In this document: in pieces, positions 26,993 through 37,933 of the stretch
Position numbering within the stretch: the stretch's first letter is position 1
Layout of the letters: each line of letters begins with the position of its first letter
Assembly: GCF_003076455.1 (NCBI RefSeq)
Contig: NZ_CP020918.1
Location: 124,001-188,000, forward strand
Direction: 5' to 3'
DNA length: 64,000 nt
Origin: Flavobacterium faecale
GTDB lineage: Bacteria > Bacteroidota > Bacteroidia > Flavobacteriales > Flavobacteriaceae
Program-made: the position numbers and the translations under genes
The notes under the pieces: generated by a model
Database searches by the model: none
Told to the model about the DNA's origin: nothing
Seen by the model: only the letters and a program-made list of their open reading frames with translations

Positions 26993-27649
26993 TTATCCTT
27001 TATTATTCATTGCAGAAAGCATACCACCATAAACATTGTTCAATGAAGCCAAGTTTGTAGTTAATGATTGCATTTGCTCTTTTAACTTTAAGTTATTTTC
27101 AGCTACTTCTTCATTAATTTGAGCATTTTTTGAAGCGCTCTCCAATTGAATTTTGTACAAACTGTTCAATTTTTCCATTTGATCAGCAGCAGTTGTCAAC
27201 TCTTCGCTATATTTTTTTGTTGAAGCAATAGAATCTACCGTTGGAGCGATTCCTTTTGCAGCCGACTCAAAATTCTTAATACTGTTTCCTAAACTTGACA
27301 TTAACTCTCCGTCAATTTTAGCTTCTTTCAACATAGAATCTAATTTTTTAGACAACATTCCGCTTGTGTCTTCAGACTCAACGATATTTTGTCTTACCGC
27401 TTTAGCTGGTGCAGCATTAACGTCTTTTAATTGTGGGTAAACAATTTCCCATTTGTATTCGTCATCAACTGGCTCAAAAGCAGACAATGCAAAAATTAGG
27501 GCCTCAACCAATAAACCTGCAGTCAACATTCTGTTTCCTGTCAATGGTCCAATTTCAATGTGGGTGATTTTGAATAATGCTCCTACGATAACAACCGCAG
27601 CTCCCATTCCGTATGCAAAATTCATTGCCTTTTTTCCTAGTAATGCCAT
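26993..27649 (-). CDS. gldL: T9SS/gliding motor protein GldL
   Basis: The 218-residue protein has two membrane helices (about 13-29 and 38-57) separated by the short loop HIEIGPLTGNR, with the conserved glutamate in the second helix (LLVEALIF) proposed to carry protons. A long cytoplasmic helical region follows (about 75-218). GldL forms a pentamer around two GldM helices. It lies 41 bases after gldK and 53 before gldM. Confidence 0.97.
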   Translation of the reverse strand: MALLGKKAMNFAYGMGAAVVIVGALFKITHIEIGPLTGNRMLTAGLLVEALIFALSAFEPVDDEYKWEIVYPQLKDVNAAPAKAVRQNIVESEDTSGMLSKKLDSMLKEAKIDGELMSSLGNSIKNFESAAKGIAPTVDSIASTKKYSEELTTAADQMEKLNSLYKIQLESASKNAQINEEVAENNLKLKEQMQSLTTNLASLNNVYGGMLSAMNNKG

Positions 27650-27690
27650 AATTTTTAATTTTTTAAGTGATTTTAGTAGATTTGGATTTA

Positions 27691-29097
27691 TTATTTTCTT
27701 CTTGAACCAGTAGTATTACCAGTTGTTTGAACTCCCATGTAATCTTGTACAGTACGGAATCCTATGTAACTTCTTGCAGAATCTGCGTATTCGTAATCTC
27801 TTGTAGCCACTTGTAGGAAGTAAGACACATCTTTCCAAGATCCTCCACGAACAACTTTACGTTTGTTGGATGAGTCTAAAACATTTGGGTTCATTGAAGA
27901 CACATACTCGTAAGCATTTGGATCGTATGACGAATCAGTCCATTCTGAAACATTCCCCGCCATATTGTATAAATTGTAACCATTAGGATCGTATGATTTT
28001 GCTTCAACAGTATACAAAGCTTGATCTGCTGCATAATCACCACGGCTAGGTTTAAAGTTTGCCATGAAACATCCTCTATCATTTTTAGTATAAGGACCAC
28101 CCCAAGGATAAGTACCAGACTCTAGACCACCTCTTGCAGAATATTCCCACTCTGCTTCTGTAGGTAATCTGAAAGAGTTAATAAGATCTCTTCCTTTTGA
28201 TTTTGATTTAATATAAGAATTTTTATTTAAAGTTCTCCAAGCACAAAAAGCTTTTGCTTGTGTCCATTTAACTCCAACTACAGGATAATCTCCATACGCT
28301 TTATGCCAAAAATAATCATTGTGCATTGGCTCGTTATATGAATAAGAGAAATCTTTAATCCAAACTGTCGTATCAGGATAAATCTTTACTTCTTCGGTTT
28401 TGATAAAATCTCTTCTTTTCCCAACCTTAGCTTTAGCTGCAGCTTGAATATCCATCCATGAATAACGGAATTTTAATTTATCTACATCGATAGTACGTAA
28501 TCCATTGTATGATTCCTCAACTGGAATATACATAGAGTCCATTACCTCAACATAATATTCATCTGGATATGCTTTAGGGTCTTTGATTAATTTTACTTTT
28601 TTATTTAAACGTCTTCCAGCGTATGGATCGTCAGATGTACCGATACTATAATAGTTATCATACATGTACTTATCATAAGCCGTCATCTTAGCTGGATCTG
28701 CGTCATTAAAGGCAAAATCGCCAATACTACCGCCTTTTCCACCTTTTCCGCCACCTGGCTTGATTCCCATCTCATCTGCTAAAATAGCCAAACGAACTCT
28801 CATTGTAGAGTCTTTTACCCATTCTACGAATTGACGGTATTCACTATTTGTAATTTCAGTTTCGTCCATATAAAACGATCTTACTGTAACTGTCTTTGTA
28901 GGTGCATCTTGTATACCAGCAACATCCTCGTCAGATTTACCCATGATAAACGCGCCTCCAGGTACTAGAGTCATTCCGTAAGGTTTTTCAGGATGCCATT
29001 TTGCTCCCTTAACCCCTACCAATTCTCCTTTATCACTAGATTTACCACAGCTACTTAACAGGGTCAAAATTGCTACAAATGCAATGAACTTCTTCAT
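27691..29097 (-). CDS. gldK: T9SS/gliding lipoprotein GldK
   Basis: A longer frame begins at 29130, but the Met at 29097 starts a clean lipoprotein signal (MKKFIAFVAILTLLSSC), giving 468 residues, the expected length for GldK. The body is a formylglycine-generating-enzyme-like domain (GMTLVPGGAFIMGK near 40, DEYYV, and RLPTEAEWEYSARGG, GNVSEW, VVRGGSW, GFR in the last third). GldK lacks sulfatase-modifying chemistry in known cases and serves as an outer-membrane-anchored ring subunit with GldN. It is the first gene of gldKLMN, with 131 bases of AT-rich upstream DNA. Confidence 0.96.
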   Translation of the reverse strand: MKKFIAFVAILTLLSSCGKSSDKGELVGVKGAKWHPEKPYGMTLVPGGAFIMGKSDEDVAGIQDAPTKTVTVRSFYMDETEITNSEYRQFVEWVKDSTMRVRLAILADEMGIKPGGGKGGKGGSIGDFAFNDADPAKMTAYDKYMYDNYYSIGTSDDPYAGRRLNKKVKLIKDPKAYPDEYYVEVMDSMYIPVEESYNGLRTIDVDKLKFRYSWMDIQAAAKAKVGKRRDFIKTEEVKIYPDTTVWIKDFSYSYNEPMHNDYFWHKAYGDYPVVGVKWTQAKAFCAWRTLNKNSYIKSKSKGRDLINSFRLPTEAEWEYSARGGLESGTYPWGGPYTKNDRGCFMANFKPSRGDYAADQALYTVEAKSYDPNGYNLYNMAGNVSEWTDSSYDPNAYEYVSSMNPNVLDSSNKRKVVRGGSWKDVSYFLQVATRDYEYADSARSYIGFRTVQDYMGVQTTGNTTGSRRK

Positions 29098-29228
29098 ATA
29101 AAATCGGGTTATGTATTCATTATTTTTCAATGTGTAAACGTATTTAATATTTTGTTAAAAAACAATTTTTTTACACTAAACAAATTATTTTTTTGAATCT
29201 ACCAAAAATCTAGCAAACAAAAAGAATA

Positions 29229-30380
29229 TTACACAATATTCTTTCGTAACGCCTTCCACCAACGTTCTGGCAACTCTTGATTGCAAGCTCCTAGATATTC
29301 TTCGTAGGAACATGGTAATAACGTATTTCGTTTTAATTTATTGTTTCCATTTGTAATAAAAGGTATTTCGATCCACCATCTATCACTTTTGTCACTTTTA
29401 TAAAAGATTAACGTTTCTTCTTCAATAGGAACTATAAATTTAATATAATTCTCTCGGCTTCCAAATGGATATTCTTTCGAACGATAATGATACCCTTCGA
29501 TAAAATACCATATAATTTGGGCAATGAGAACTGACTCTTGCTCTGTATTTTCATGGTTAAAAACACCAAACAAACCTACCTTATCACTTATTCCTGCGTA
29601 TCGTGACAAAGCGCAAATTTCTTTACCATTAAAACCATTCGGAACAAATGAAATAAAGTTACCTGAATCGGATGATTTTACTGCTTTCATATCCATACTC
29701 ACCAAATCGGCATCTCTAAAAACCGGTTCTGCAAGTGCTAGATTACTCGAAATTTCGCCTAATCTGTAACTATCAAAAAACAATTTTTCGATCAAATCTA
29801 TCTCTTCTTGCGAGTTAAAGTAGGTTTGATACCCAATATTACAAAAATTAAATAGATTATTAGGTTCATCGATAATCATTTTGGTTAAATATGAATTTGC
29901 TGACGCCGTTTCATTCTCTTTTCCAAAATCAAACTTACTATCAATTGACACCAAATTGACCATTTGCTCGAGATCATCATAAGCCCTATACAACGCATAA
30001 GTAAGATCCTGCGAACCTCCAATTACGATGGGAATAATTTTCTTTTTGATCAAAGCAGCCACTACTTTTTTCAATGCAAAATAGGTGTCTTCGATCGTGT
30101 TTCCAGGCAAAATATCACCAAAATCTGCAATCGATGCATCCCAATTTCCTGGATACATGCTATATAATTCTTTTCGAATAGGAAAAATATCCACATCCGA
30201 AATTGCTTTATCGTTCCCTCTATTATCCAAAACTCCAATCACTGCAATAGTAACTTGGTTAAGATCTGGAAATTGGTCTGCAGTATGAAAAACAACTTTA
30301 CTACCTAATTGTTGAGCAGAAAACTGCCCCATCAAAACATCAAAGTCTTTACCTAAAGGCTTCAAAAACTCAAATTCCAT
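29229..30380 (-). CDS. Arginase/formiminoglutamase-fold protein with degraded active site
   Basis: The 383-residue protein follows the ureohydrolase fold (IAVIGVLDNRG near 45-55, IVIGGSQDLTYAL near 118-130, LVSIDSKFDF, DLVSMDMKAVKSSDSG). The metal ligands of true arginases are largely lost: the GGDH or GGGHD motif reads GGSQD, DAHxD reads DSKFD, and SxDxDxxDP reads SMDMKAVKSS. The C-terminal quarter (ERWWKALRKN at the end) is not part of the standard enzyme. Loss of ligands suggests a structural or regulatory role. It starts 3 bases after topA stops and lies upstream of gldK, so it may be co-transcribed with topA. Confidence 0.8.
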   Translation of the reverse strand: MEFEFLKPLGKDFDVLMGQFSAQQLGSKVVFHTADQFPDLNQVTIAVIGVLDNRGNDKAISDVDIFPIRKELYSMYPGNWDASIADFGDILPGNTIEDTYFALKKVVAALIKKKIIPIVIGGSQDLTYALYRAYDDLEQMVNLVSIDSKFDFGKENETASANSYLTKMIIDEPNNLFNFCNIGYQTYFNSQEEIDLIEKLFFDSYRLGEISSNLALAEPVFRDADLVSMDMKAVKSSDSGNFISFVPNGFNGKEICALSRYAGISDKVGLFGVFNHENTEQESVLIAQIIWYFIEGYHYRSKEYPFGSRENYIKFIVPIEEETLIFYKSDKSDRWWIEIPFITNGNNKLKRNTLLPCSYEEYLGACNQELPERWWKALRKNIV

Positions 30381-30383
30381 TCT

Positions 30384-32915
30384 CTATTTCTTTTTAGGTG
30401 CTGCTTTTTTTGCTACTGTCTTTTTTGCTGGTGCTTTTTTGGCTGGTGCCTTTTTAGCCGCCGTTTTCTTTGCGGGAGTTTTTAAGGCAATCATTTCTTT
30501 CACTTCTTCCAAGGTCAAGCTTGCTGCATCTACCTCTTTACCAAGTTCAATTTTAATTTTCCCTTTCAAAATCACAGAACGACCCCATCTTGCTTTTTCA
30601 ACCAAGATTCCTTCGTCTTCCCAATTATGAAGCACTTTGTCAATGTTTTTCTGAATTTTATCATCAATAAGAGTCTCAATGTCTTCTTGAGATAAATTAT
30701 CAAAATTATATTTCTTACTTACATTGATAAATAAGCCATTCCATTTGATAAATGGACCAAAACGACCCACTCCTTTTTGCACACCTTCACCTTTGTAAGT
30801 TGCAATTGGTGCATCTGCTTTTATTTTTTCGTCAATCAATTCTTGTGCTCTCTCTTTAGAAAGACCTAGAGGATCTTCTCCTTTTGGTAACGAAATAAAC
30901 ACACTACCGTGACGTACATAAGGACCAAAACGTCCATTATTTACCTCAACTTCTTCGTCTAAATAATTACCTAGCGCTTTTGGCAATAAGAAAAGATTTA
31001 ATGCTTCTTCCAGTGATATATTTCCAATATTTTGCTCCTTCATTAAGCTAGCAAACTTTTTCTCTTCGTCTTCAGCATCTCCTATTTGCGCCATCGGGCC
31101 AAATTTACCCAAACGAACAGATACTGGTTTTCCTGATTTAGGGTCTGTACCCAAAATACGTTCCCCGCTCTCGCGTTCTGCATTTAGTTCCACATCTTTT
31201 ACCGTAGGGTGAAATTGATCGTAGAACTCTTTCATCATTATCGCCCAATCCACATTTCCTTCAGCAATCTCATCAAAATCTTGTTCTACTTTTGCCGTAA
31301 AATTGTAATCCAATATATTTCCGAAGTTCTTCACTAAGAAATCAGTAACGATTGTTCCGATATCTGTAGGTACTAATTTCCCTTTATCCGAACCGGTGTT
31401 TTCTTTTAATCCTTTTTCAACCAATTTTCCAGCTTGCAAGGTCAATTGGGTATAGTTACGTTCGTTTCCTTCTAAATTCCCTTTTTCAACATAATTTCTG
31501 TTGATAATTGTCGAAATCGTAGGCGCATAGGTAGATGGACGACCGATTCCTAATTCTTCTAATTTCTTTACCAAAGATGCTTCTGTATATCGAGCAGGCG
31601 GTCTTGAATAACGCTCTGTAGCCGTGATGAAATTATTATCCAATTTCTCATTCACTTTCATCGCTGGCAACATACCCTCTTGTTCTTCCTCATCATCATC
31701 ATGCCCTTCCAAGTATACTTTTAAGAAACCCTCAAAAAGCAATACTTCACCTGAAGCAGTAAATATTTCAGAATGGTTATTGGCTTGTATCTTAACATTG
31801 GTACGTTCTAATTTAGCATCACTCATTTGTGAAGCCAAAGTACGTTTCCAAATCAAATCGTATAATCGAGCTTGATCTCTATCAATGTTTACTGTGTGGC
31901 GTGACATATCGGTCGGACGAATTGCCTCGTGTGCCTCTTGTGCTCCTTTACTCTTGTTTGTAAAAGTTCGTGGAAAAGAGAATTCTTTACCATAAGAAGT
32001 AATAATTTCTGCTTGAGCAGCATCCATAGCCTCTTTGGATAAGTTCACACTATCCGTTCTCATATAGGTGATCAATCCCGCCTCGTACAAACGTTGCGCA
32101 AGTTGCATGGTGATTCCAACTGGTAAATACAATTTACGAGCTGCTTCTTGTTGCAAGGTCGAAGTTGTAAACGGACCCGTAGGTGTTTTCTTGGTTGGTT
32201 TTGTTTCTAAATCAGAAACTTTGTATGTAGAACCGATATTTTTATTTAAAAAATCTTCGGCTTCTTTTTTTGTATTAAAATTTTTAGGCAATTTGGCTTT
32301 AAAAGTCTTTCCCGCTTCATTTGTAAATTCAGCTACAACTGAATAGGAAGCTACAGCGTTAAAATTCTGGATATCACGCTCTCTTTCTACAATTAAACGC
32401 ACCGATACAGATTGTACACGACCAGCAGAAAGGCCGCCTTTTATTTTTCTCCAAAGTACTGGAGACAATTCATAACCAACTAATCGATCTAGTACGCGAC
32501 GCGCTTGTTGTGCGTTTACTAAATTATAGTCAATTTCACGTGGATTATCAATAGCTTTAAGAATAGCATTTTTTGTAATCTCATGAAAAACAATACGTTT
32601 TGTTTTTTCTTTAACCAAATTAAGCTCTTCTGCAAGATGCCAAGATATGGCCTCACCCTCGCGATCCTCATCACTCGCTAACCATACCATATCGGCTTTT
32701 TTGGCTAGCCCTTTTAATTTAGTAACTAAAGCCTTCTTGTCTGACGAAACTTCATATTTAGGTTTAAAACCATTCTCTACATCTACACCTATTTCTTTGG
32801 AAGGTAAATCAGCGATATGCCCATAACTGGACTCCACTTGAAAATCACTTCCTAAAAATTTCTCGATTGTTTTCGCCTTTGCAGGGGACTCCACTATTAC
32901 TAAATTCTTTGCCAT
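30384..32915 (-). CDS. topA: DNA topoisomerase I
   Basis: The frame opens at 32936, but the Met at 32915 starts the family sequence MAKNLVIVESPAKAKTIEKF, giving 843 residues. The TOPRIM domain (1-115) has ASDEDREGEAI, and the active tyrosine is in ITYMRTDSVNLS (about 290-300). After the core come three C-terminal repeats (LGKFGPMAQIGD, NGRFGPYVRHG, VGRFGPFIKWNG), each without zinc-ribbon cysteines. The protein ends in a Lys-Ala-Pro-rich tail of about 30 residues resembling histone H1, a DNA-binding extension also found in other Bacteroidota. TopA relaxes negative supercoils. Confidence 0.97.
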   Translation of the reverse strand: MAKNLVIVESPAKAKTIEKFLGSDFQVESSYGHIADLPSKEIGVDVENGFKPKYEVSSDKKALVTKLKGLAKKADMVWLASDEDREGEAISWHLAEELNLVKEKTKRIVFHEITKNAILKAIDNPREIDYNLVNAQQARRVLDRLVGYELSPVLWRKIKGGLSAGRVQSVSVRLIVERERDIQNFNAVASYSVVAEFTNEAGKTFKAKLPKNFNTKKEAEDFLNKNIGSTYKVSDLETKPTKKTPTGPFTTSTLQQEAARKLYLPVGITMQLAQRLYEAGLITYMRTDSVNLSKEAMDAAQAEIITSYGKEFSFPRTFTNKSKGAQEAHEAIRPTDMSRHTVNIDRDQARLYDLIWKRTLASQMSDAKLERTNVKIQANNHSEIFTASGEVLLFEGFLKVYLEGHDDDEEEQEGMLPAMKVNEKLDNNFITATERYSRPPARYTEASLVKKLEELGIGRPSTYAPTISTIINRNYVEKGNLEGNERNYTQLTLQAGKLVEKGLKENTGSDKGKLVPTDIGTIVTDFLVKNFGNILDYNFTAKVEQDFDEIAEGNVDWAIMMKEFYDQFHPTVKDVELNAERESGERILGTDPKSGKPVSVRLGKFGPMAQIGDAEDEEKKFASLMKEQNIGNISLEEALNLFLLPKALGNYLDEEVEVNNGRFGPYVRHGSVFISLPKGEDPLGLSKERAQELIDEKIKADAPIATYKGEGVQKGVGRFGPFIKWNGLFINVSKKYNFDNLSQEDIETLIDDKIQKNIDKVLHNWEDEGILVEKARWGRSVILKGKIKIELGKEVDAASLTLEEVKEMIALKTPAKKTAAKKAPAKKAPAKKTVAKKAAPKKK

Positions 32916-33079
32916 TGCTCTATTTTTCTGAGACAAAAGTATAAGTTTTTTTTAAATATAATGCTTTTGCCCATTTTTTAAAAAAGTTTTCTACCTATAA
33001 TAGCATCAAAAACGACCTTTAAAACATTTTTTTTTATCGAAAGTTAAATAATTACAGAGACCCTTAAGATAAGGATCAC

Positions 33080-33853
33080 TTATAGTTTAGCAGCGACAAC
33101 AACATCAATACCAAGCTCTTCTAATTTGGCTTTAGTTTCATTATCGATACCATCATCTGTTATCAGGATATCTATTTTATTCAAATTACAAATTTTACCA
33201 AAACCTCGAATATTCATTTTGGTAGAATCTGCCAAGACAATCACCTTCTCTGCAACTTCGATCATCGCTTGATTTAAATGGGCTTCTAAAGCATTTGAAG
33301 TACTCATTCCGAAATCCAAATGGATTCCGTCAGTACCTAAAAAAAGTTTATTACATGAAAACTGACTCAAAGTAGCCTCGGCAATTGGTCCAACCACAGA
33401 GGTGGAACTATTTCTAATATCGCCTCCGAGCTGAATAGTGTTAATTGTAGCTTCTCTGCACAATTCTAAAGAAACCTTTAGTGAAGAAGTCAAAACCGTC
33501 AATTTATTGAAGCCTTTTATTATTCGAGACAAATAATGAATGTTCGAACCCGAACCTAATATAATGTAGTCGTTATTACTGATGTACTTGAGTGCTTCGG
33601 CTGCTATTTGTTTCTTTTGCTCTACTTGTAACGATTCTTTATCATCTACGTTGCGCTCAAAGGCATACAAAGGTTTCTTGCTAGCGCCTCCATGTGTACG
33701 ATGAAGCAGCTTTTCGTTTTCCAAAAAATTCAAATCTTTTCGAATTGTTACTGTCGAAACATTATACGCTTCACACAAATCAACCACATTAACGTATCCC
33801 TTTTTCTCTAATTCGTTAAGAATATCTTCTTGTCTCCTATTAATTACGGCCAT
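33080..33853 (-). CDS. glpR: DeoR/GlpR-family repressor of the glycerol operon
   Basis: The 257-residue protein has the DeoR N-terminal helix-turn-helix (RRQEDILNELEKKGYVNVVD, then NVSTVTIRKDLNFLE and HRTHGGA) and the DeoR C-terminal sensor domain, which binds phosphorylated sugars or sugar alcohols (LGSGSNIHYLSRII, LGGDIRNSS, FLGTDGI). It is divergent from glpD, with an inverted repeat at the shared promoter. I infer that glycerol-3-phosphate is the inducer, as for GlpR of Escherichia coli. Confidence 0.9.
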   Translation of the reverse strand: MAVINRRQEDILNELEKKGYVNVVDLCEAYNVSTVTIRKDLNFLENEKLLHRTHGGASKKPLYAFERNVDDKESLQVEQKKQIAAEALKYISNNDYIILGSGSNIHYLSRIIKGFNKLTVLTSSLKVSLELCREATINTIQLGGDIRNSSTSVVGPIAEATLSQFSCNKLFLGTDGIHLDFGMSTSNALEAHLNQAMIEVAEKVIVLADSTKMNIRGFGKICNLNKIDILITDDGIDNETKAKLEELGIDVVVAAKL

Positions 33854-33948
33854 CTAAATTCATTATAGTTGCACAATCAAGTCTAATTTTTACCAAAAAT
33901 ACAATTTTAAACCAAAATTAACAGCATAATAGCAAAAGTTTCATTTTG

Positions 33949-33981
33949 TTTCGTTATGTTTGCATATCGAAAGTAACGAAA
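33949..33981 (+). promoter_or_regulatory. Probable GlpR operator over the glpD promoter
   Basis: A perfect 8-base inverted repeat, TTTCGTTA (33949-33956) and TAACGAAA (33974-33981), straddles the -7 element TATGTTTG (33955-33962). TTCG/CGAA half-sites are typical for DeoR-type repressors. Bound repressor would cover -7 and the start site. Confidence 0.65.
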
Positions 33982-33997
33982 GTAAAAAATAGCAAAA

Positions 33998-35581
33998 ATG
34001 AAACATACAGAACAATTATCAAAACTAAAACAAACCCCTGAATGGGATGTTATTATTATTGGTGGTGGCGCTAGCGGGCTAGGTACTGCTCTTGACGCAG
34101 CCAGCAGAGGCTACAAAACCGTATTGGTTGAAGCTGTAGATTTTGCAAAAGGAACCTCAAGCAGAAGTACCAAACTAGTTCACGGAGGCGTACGCTACCT
34201 TGAGCAAGGAGATGTTTCACTTGTAAGAGAAGCATTGAAAGAAAGAGGATTAATGGCTCAAAACGCCAATCACCTTGTGAAAAATCAATCCTTCGTTATC
34301 CCAAATTACAATTGGTGGGGAGGTTACTTCTACACGATCGGACTTACGATTTATGATATGTTGGCTGGTAAACTTAGCCTAGGAAAATCGCAATACATTT
34401 CGAAAAAGAAAACTATTGAACTACTTCCAACAGTAGAGCAAAAAGGACTCGTAAGCGGTGTAATTTATCAAGACGGTCAATTTGACGACTCTAGATTAGC
34501 GATCAATATTGCTCAAACTGCAGTTGAAAATGGCGCTACCCTTGTAAACTACACAAAAGTTATCAATTTAATAAAAGATGACAACAATCAAGTAATTGGA
34601 GTTAAGGTTGAAAATCAAGAAACTGGTGAGGTATATGATTTAAAAGGAAAAGCCATCATCAATGCAACAGGTGTCTTTACCAATGCTATCATGAAAATGA
34701 ATGATAAAGTATATAAAAAATACATCGTTCCAAGTCAAGGAATTCACCTTGTATTTGATAAATCATTTTTACCTAGTGATCACGCCTTAATGATTCCGAA
34801 AACAAGTGATGGCCGTGTCCTGTTTGCTGTGCCTTGGCATGATAAAATTGTGGTTGGAACTACTGACACTTTGATAAAAAGTCATAGTTTAGAACCAATT
34901 GCATTAGAAAAAGAAATCGAATTTGTACTTGAAACTGCTCAACGTTTCCTAGCAAAAAAACCAACTCGTGCCGATGTGCTTTCTGTATTTGCTGGATTAC
35001 GACCGCTTGCAGCCCCAGAAAAAGAAGGAAAAAGTACTAAAGAGGTTTCGAGAAGCCATAAGATATTTGTTTCTGAAACAGGACTTATCACCATCACTGG
35101 AGGAAAATGGACGACTTATAGAAAAATTGCCGAAGATATCATCAACAAAGCTATTGCTACCAAAAAGTTACCTATGAAAGAATGTAAAACAGAACACATT
35201 TCGATCCACGGTAACCTACCAACAAACACTAAAGACAGAGAGAATCACCTGTACATATACGGGACTGATATTCCTAAAATCATTGCGCTACAAAAACAAG
35301 AGCCTGCACTAGTTGAAAAACTACATCCAAAATACGACTACACATTGGCAGAAGTAGTTTGGGCGATACGCCATGAAATGGCACGAACTATTGATGATGT
35401 TCTTTCAAGAAGAGTAAGACTCTTATTCTTGGATGCTAGAGCCGCAATGGAAGTTGCACCAAAAGTAGCCCATTTAATCGCGAAGGAACTTGGACATGAT
35501 CAAGCCTGGATTGATAATCAGATTACAGAATTTAATACCCTTGCAAACGGCTACCTATTAACAGAATTTAAAACAATCTAA
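33998..35581 (+). CDS. glpD: Aerobic glycerol-3-phosphate dehydrogenase
   Basis: The 527-residue flavoprotein has the FAD-binding motif IIGGGASGLGTALDAASRG (about 21-39), then the family sequence GTSSRSTKLVHGGVRYLEQG and, further on, FAGLRPLAAPE and TITGGKWTTYR. A C-terminal helical cap (about 400-527) is the DAO_C domain. It oxidises glycerol-3-phosphate to dihydroxyacetone phosphate and feeds electrons to quinone at the inner membrane. It is the first gene of glpD-glpK-glpF and an outer-membrane protein gene. Confidence 0.97.
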   Translation: MKHTEQLSKLKQTPEWDVIIIGGGASGLGTALDAASRGYKTVLVEAVDFAKGTSSRSTKLVHGGVRYLEQGDVSLVREALKERGLMAQNANHLVKNQSFVIPNYNWWGGYFYTIGLTIYDMLAGKLSLGKSQYISKKKTIELLPTVEQKGLVSGVIYQDGQFDDSRLAINIAQTAVENGATLVNYTKVINLIKDDNNQVIGVKVENQETGEVYDLKGKAIINATGVFTNAIMKMNDKVYKKYIVPSQGIHLVFDKSFLPSDHALMIPKTSDGRVLFAVPWHDKIVVGTTDTLIKSHSLEPIALEKEIEFVLETAQRFLAKKPTRADVLSVFAGLRPLAAPEKEGKSTKEVSRSHKIFVSETGLITITGGKWTTYRKIAEDIINKAIATKKLPMKECKTEHISIHGNLPTNTKDRENHLYIYGTDIPKIIALQKQEPALVEKLHPKYDYTLAEVVWAIRHEMARTIDDVLSRRVRLLFLDARAAMEVAPKVAHLIAKELGHDQAWIDNQITEFNTLANGYLLTEFKTI

Positions 35582-35597
35582 AATAAATAATTAAATC

Positions 35598-37127
<1,530 letters not shown>

Positions 37128-37166
37128 TTATTACCCTCAACTAAAAAACCAAAAACCCAAAATAAA

Positions 37167-37895
37167 ATGTCTCCATTCACAGCAGAAATTATTGGCACGA
37201 TGCTAATGATATTATTAGGAAATGGCGTAGTTGCCAATGTTGTACTTAAAGATACCAAAGGAAATAATTCAGGCTGGATCGTCATCACGACAGCCTGGGC
37301 TTTTGCCGTTTTCGTTGGCGTTGTTGTTGCAGGCCCAATTAGCGGCGCGCATTTAAATCCTATCGTAACTTTAGGACTTGCTCTAGTTGGTAAGTTTGCA
37401 TGGAATCAAGTCGCAGGCTATGTTCTTGCGCAATTAATTGGTGCGATGTTAGGAGCCTTCCTAGTTTGGCTTTCGCACAAAGATCATTTTGCAGCCACAG
37501 AAGATGAAGGTGGAAAATTGGCTTGTTTTAGTACAGGTCCTGCCATTAGAAATTACAGCTCAAATTTGATTAGTGAAATCATCGGGACCTTTGTCCTTAT
37601 TTTTGTTATTTTCTACTTATCTGGACCAGACTTAAGCATCGCAGCCGCAGCAGATGCCAAGATCGGTCTAGGATCTATAGGTGCATTACCAGTCGCTATT
37701 TTAGTATGGGCAATTGGATTGAGTTTAGGAGGAACAACAGGATATGCCATTAATCCCGCAAGAGATTTGGGCCCTAGAATTGTTCACTCTATTTTGTATA
37801 AAGGTAAAAGCGATTGGAGCTATGCATGGATTCCTATTCTTGGACCAATCATTGGGTCTAGCCTTGCTGCTATATGCTACACTTTACTTACGTAA
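37167..37895 (+). CDS. glpF: Glycerol facilitator (MIP/aquaporin family)
   Basis: The 242-residue inner-membrane protein has six hydrophobic helices and two pore half-helices. The first NPA-type motif is SGAHLNPIVT (NPI at about 64-66), the second GYAINPARDLGPR (NPA at about 194-196). The Asp after the second NPA motif (NPARD) is the hallmark of glycerol facilitators over water channels. It lets glycerol cross the inner membrane for GlpK. It lies 39 bases after glpK. Confidence 0.95.
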   Translation: MSPFTAEIIGTMLMILLGNGVVANVVLKDTKGNNSGWIVITTAWAFAVFVGVVVAGPISGAHLNPIVTLGLALVGKFAWNQVAGYVLAQLIGAMLGAFLVWLSHKDHFAATEDEGGKLACFSTGPAIRNYSSNLISEIIGTFVLIFVIFYLSGPDLSIAAAADAKIGLGSIGALPVAILVWAIGLSLGGTTGYAINPARDLGPRIVHSILYKGKSDWSYAWIPILGPIIGSSLAAICYTLLT

Positions 37896-37933
37896 ACTAA
37901 TTCACCTTTAAACTAGAATAACCCACTAAAACC

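Noticed and set aside
32938..33079. Possible second GlpR site (ATCGAAAGTTAA near 33035)
   Set aside because: Only one half-site is present, at the 3' end of glpR and with no start site nearby.
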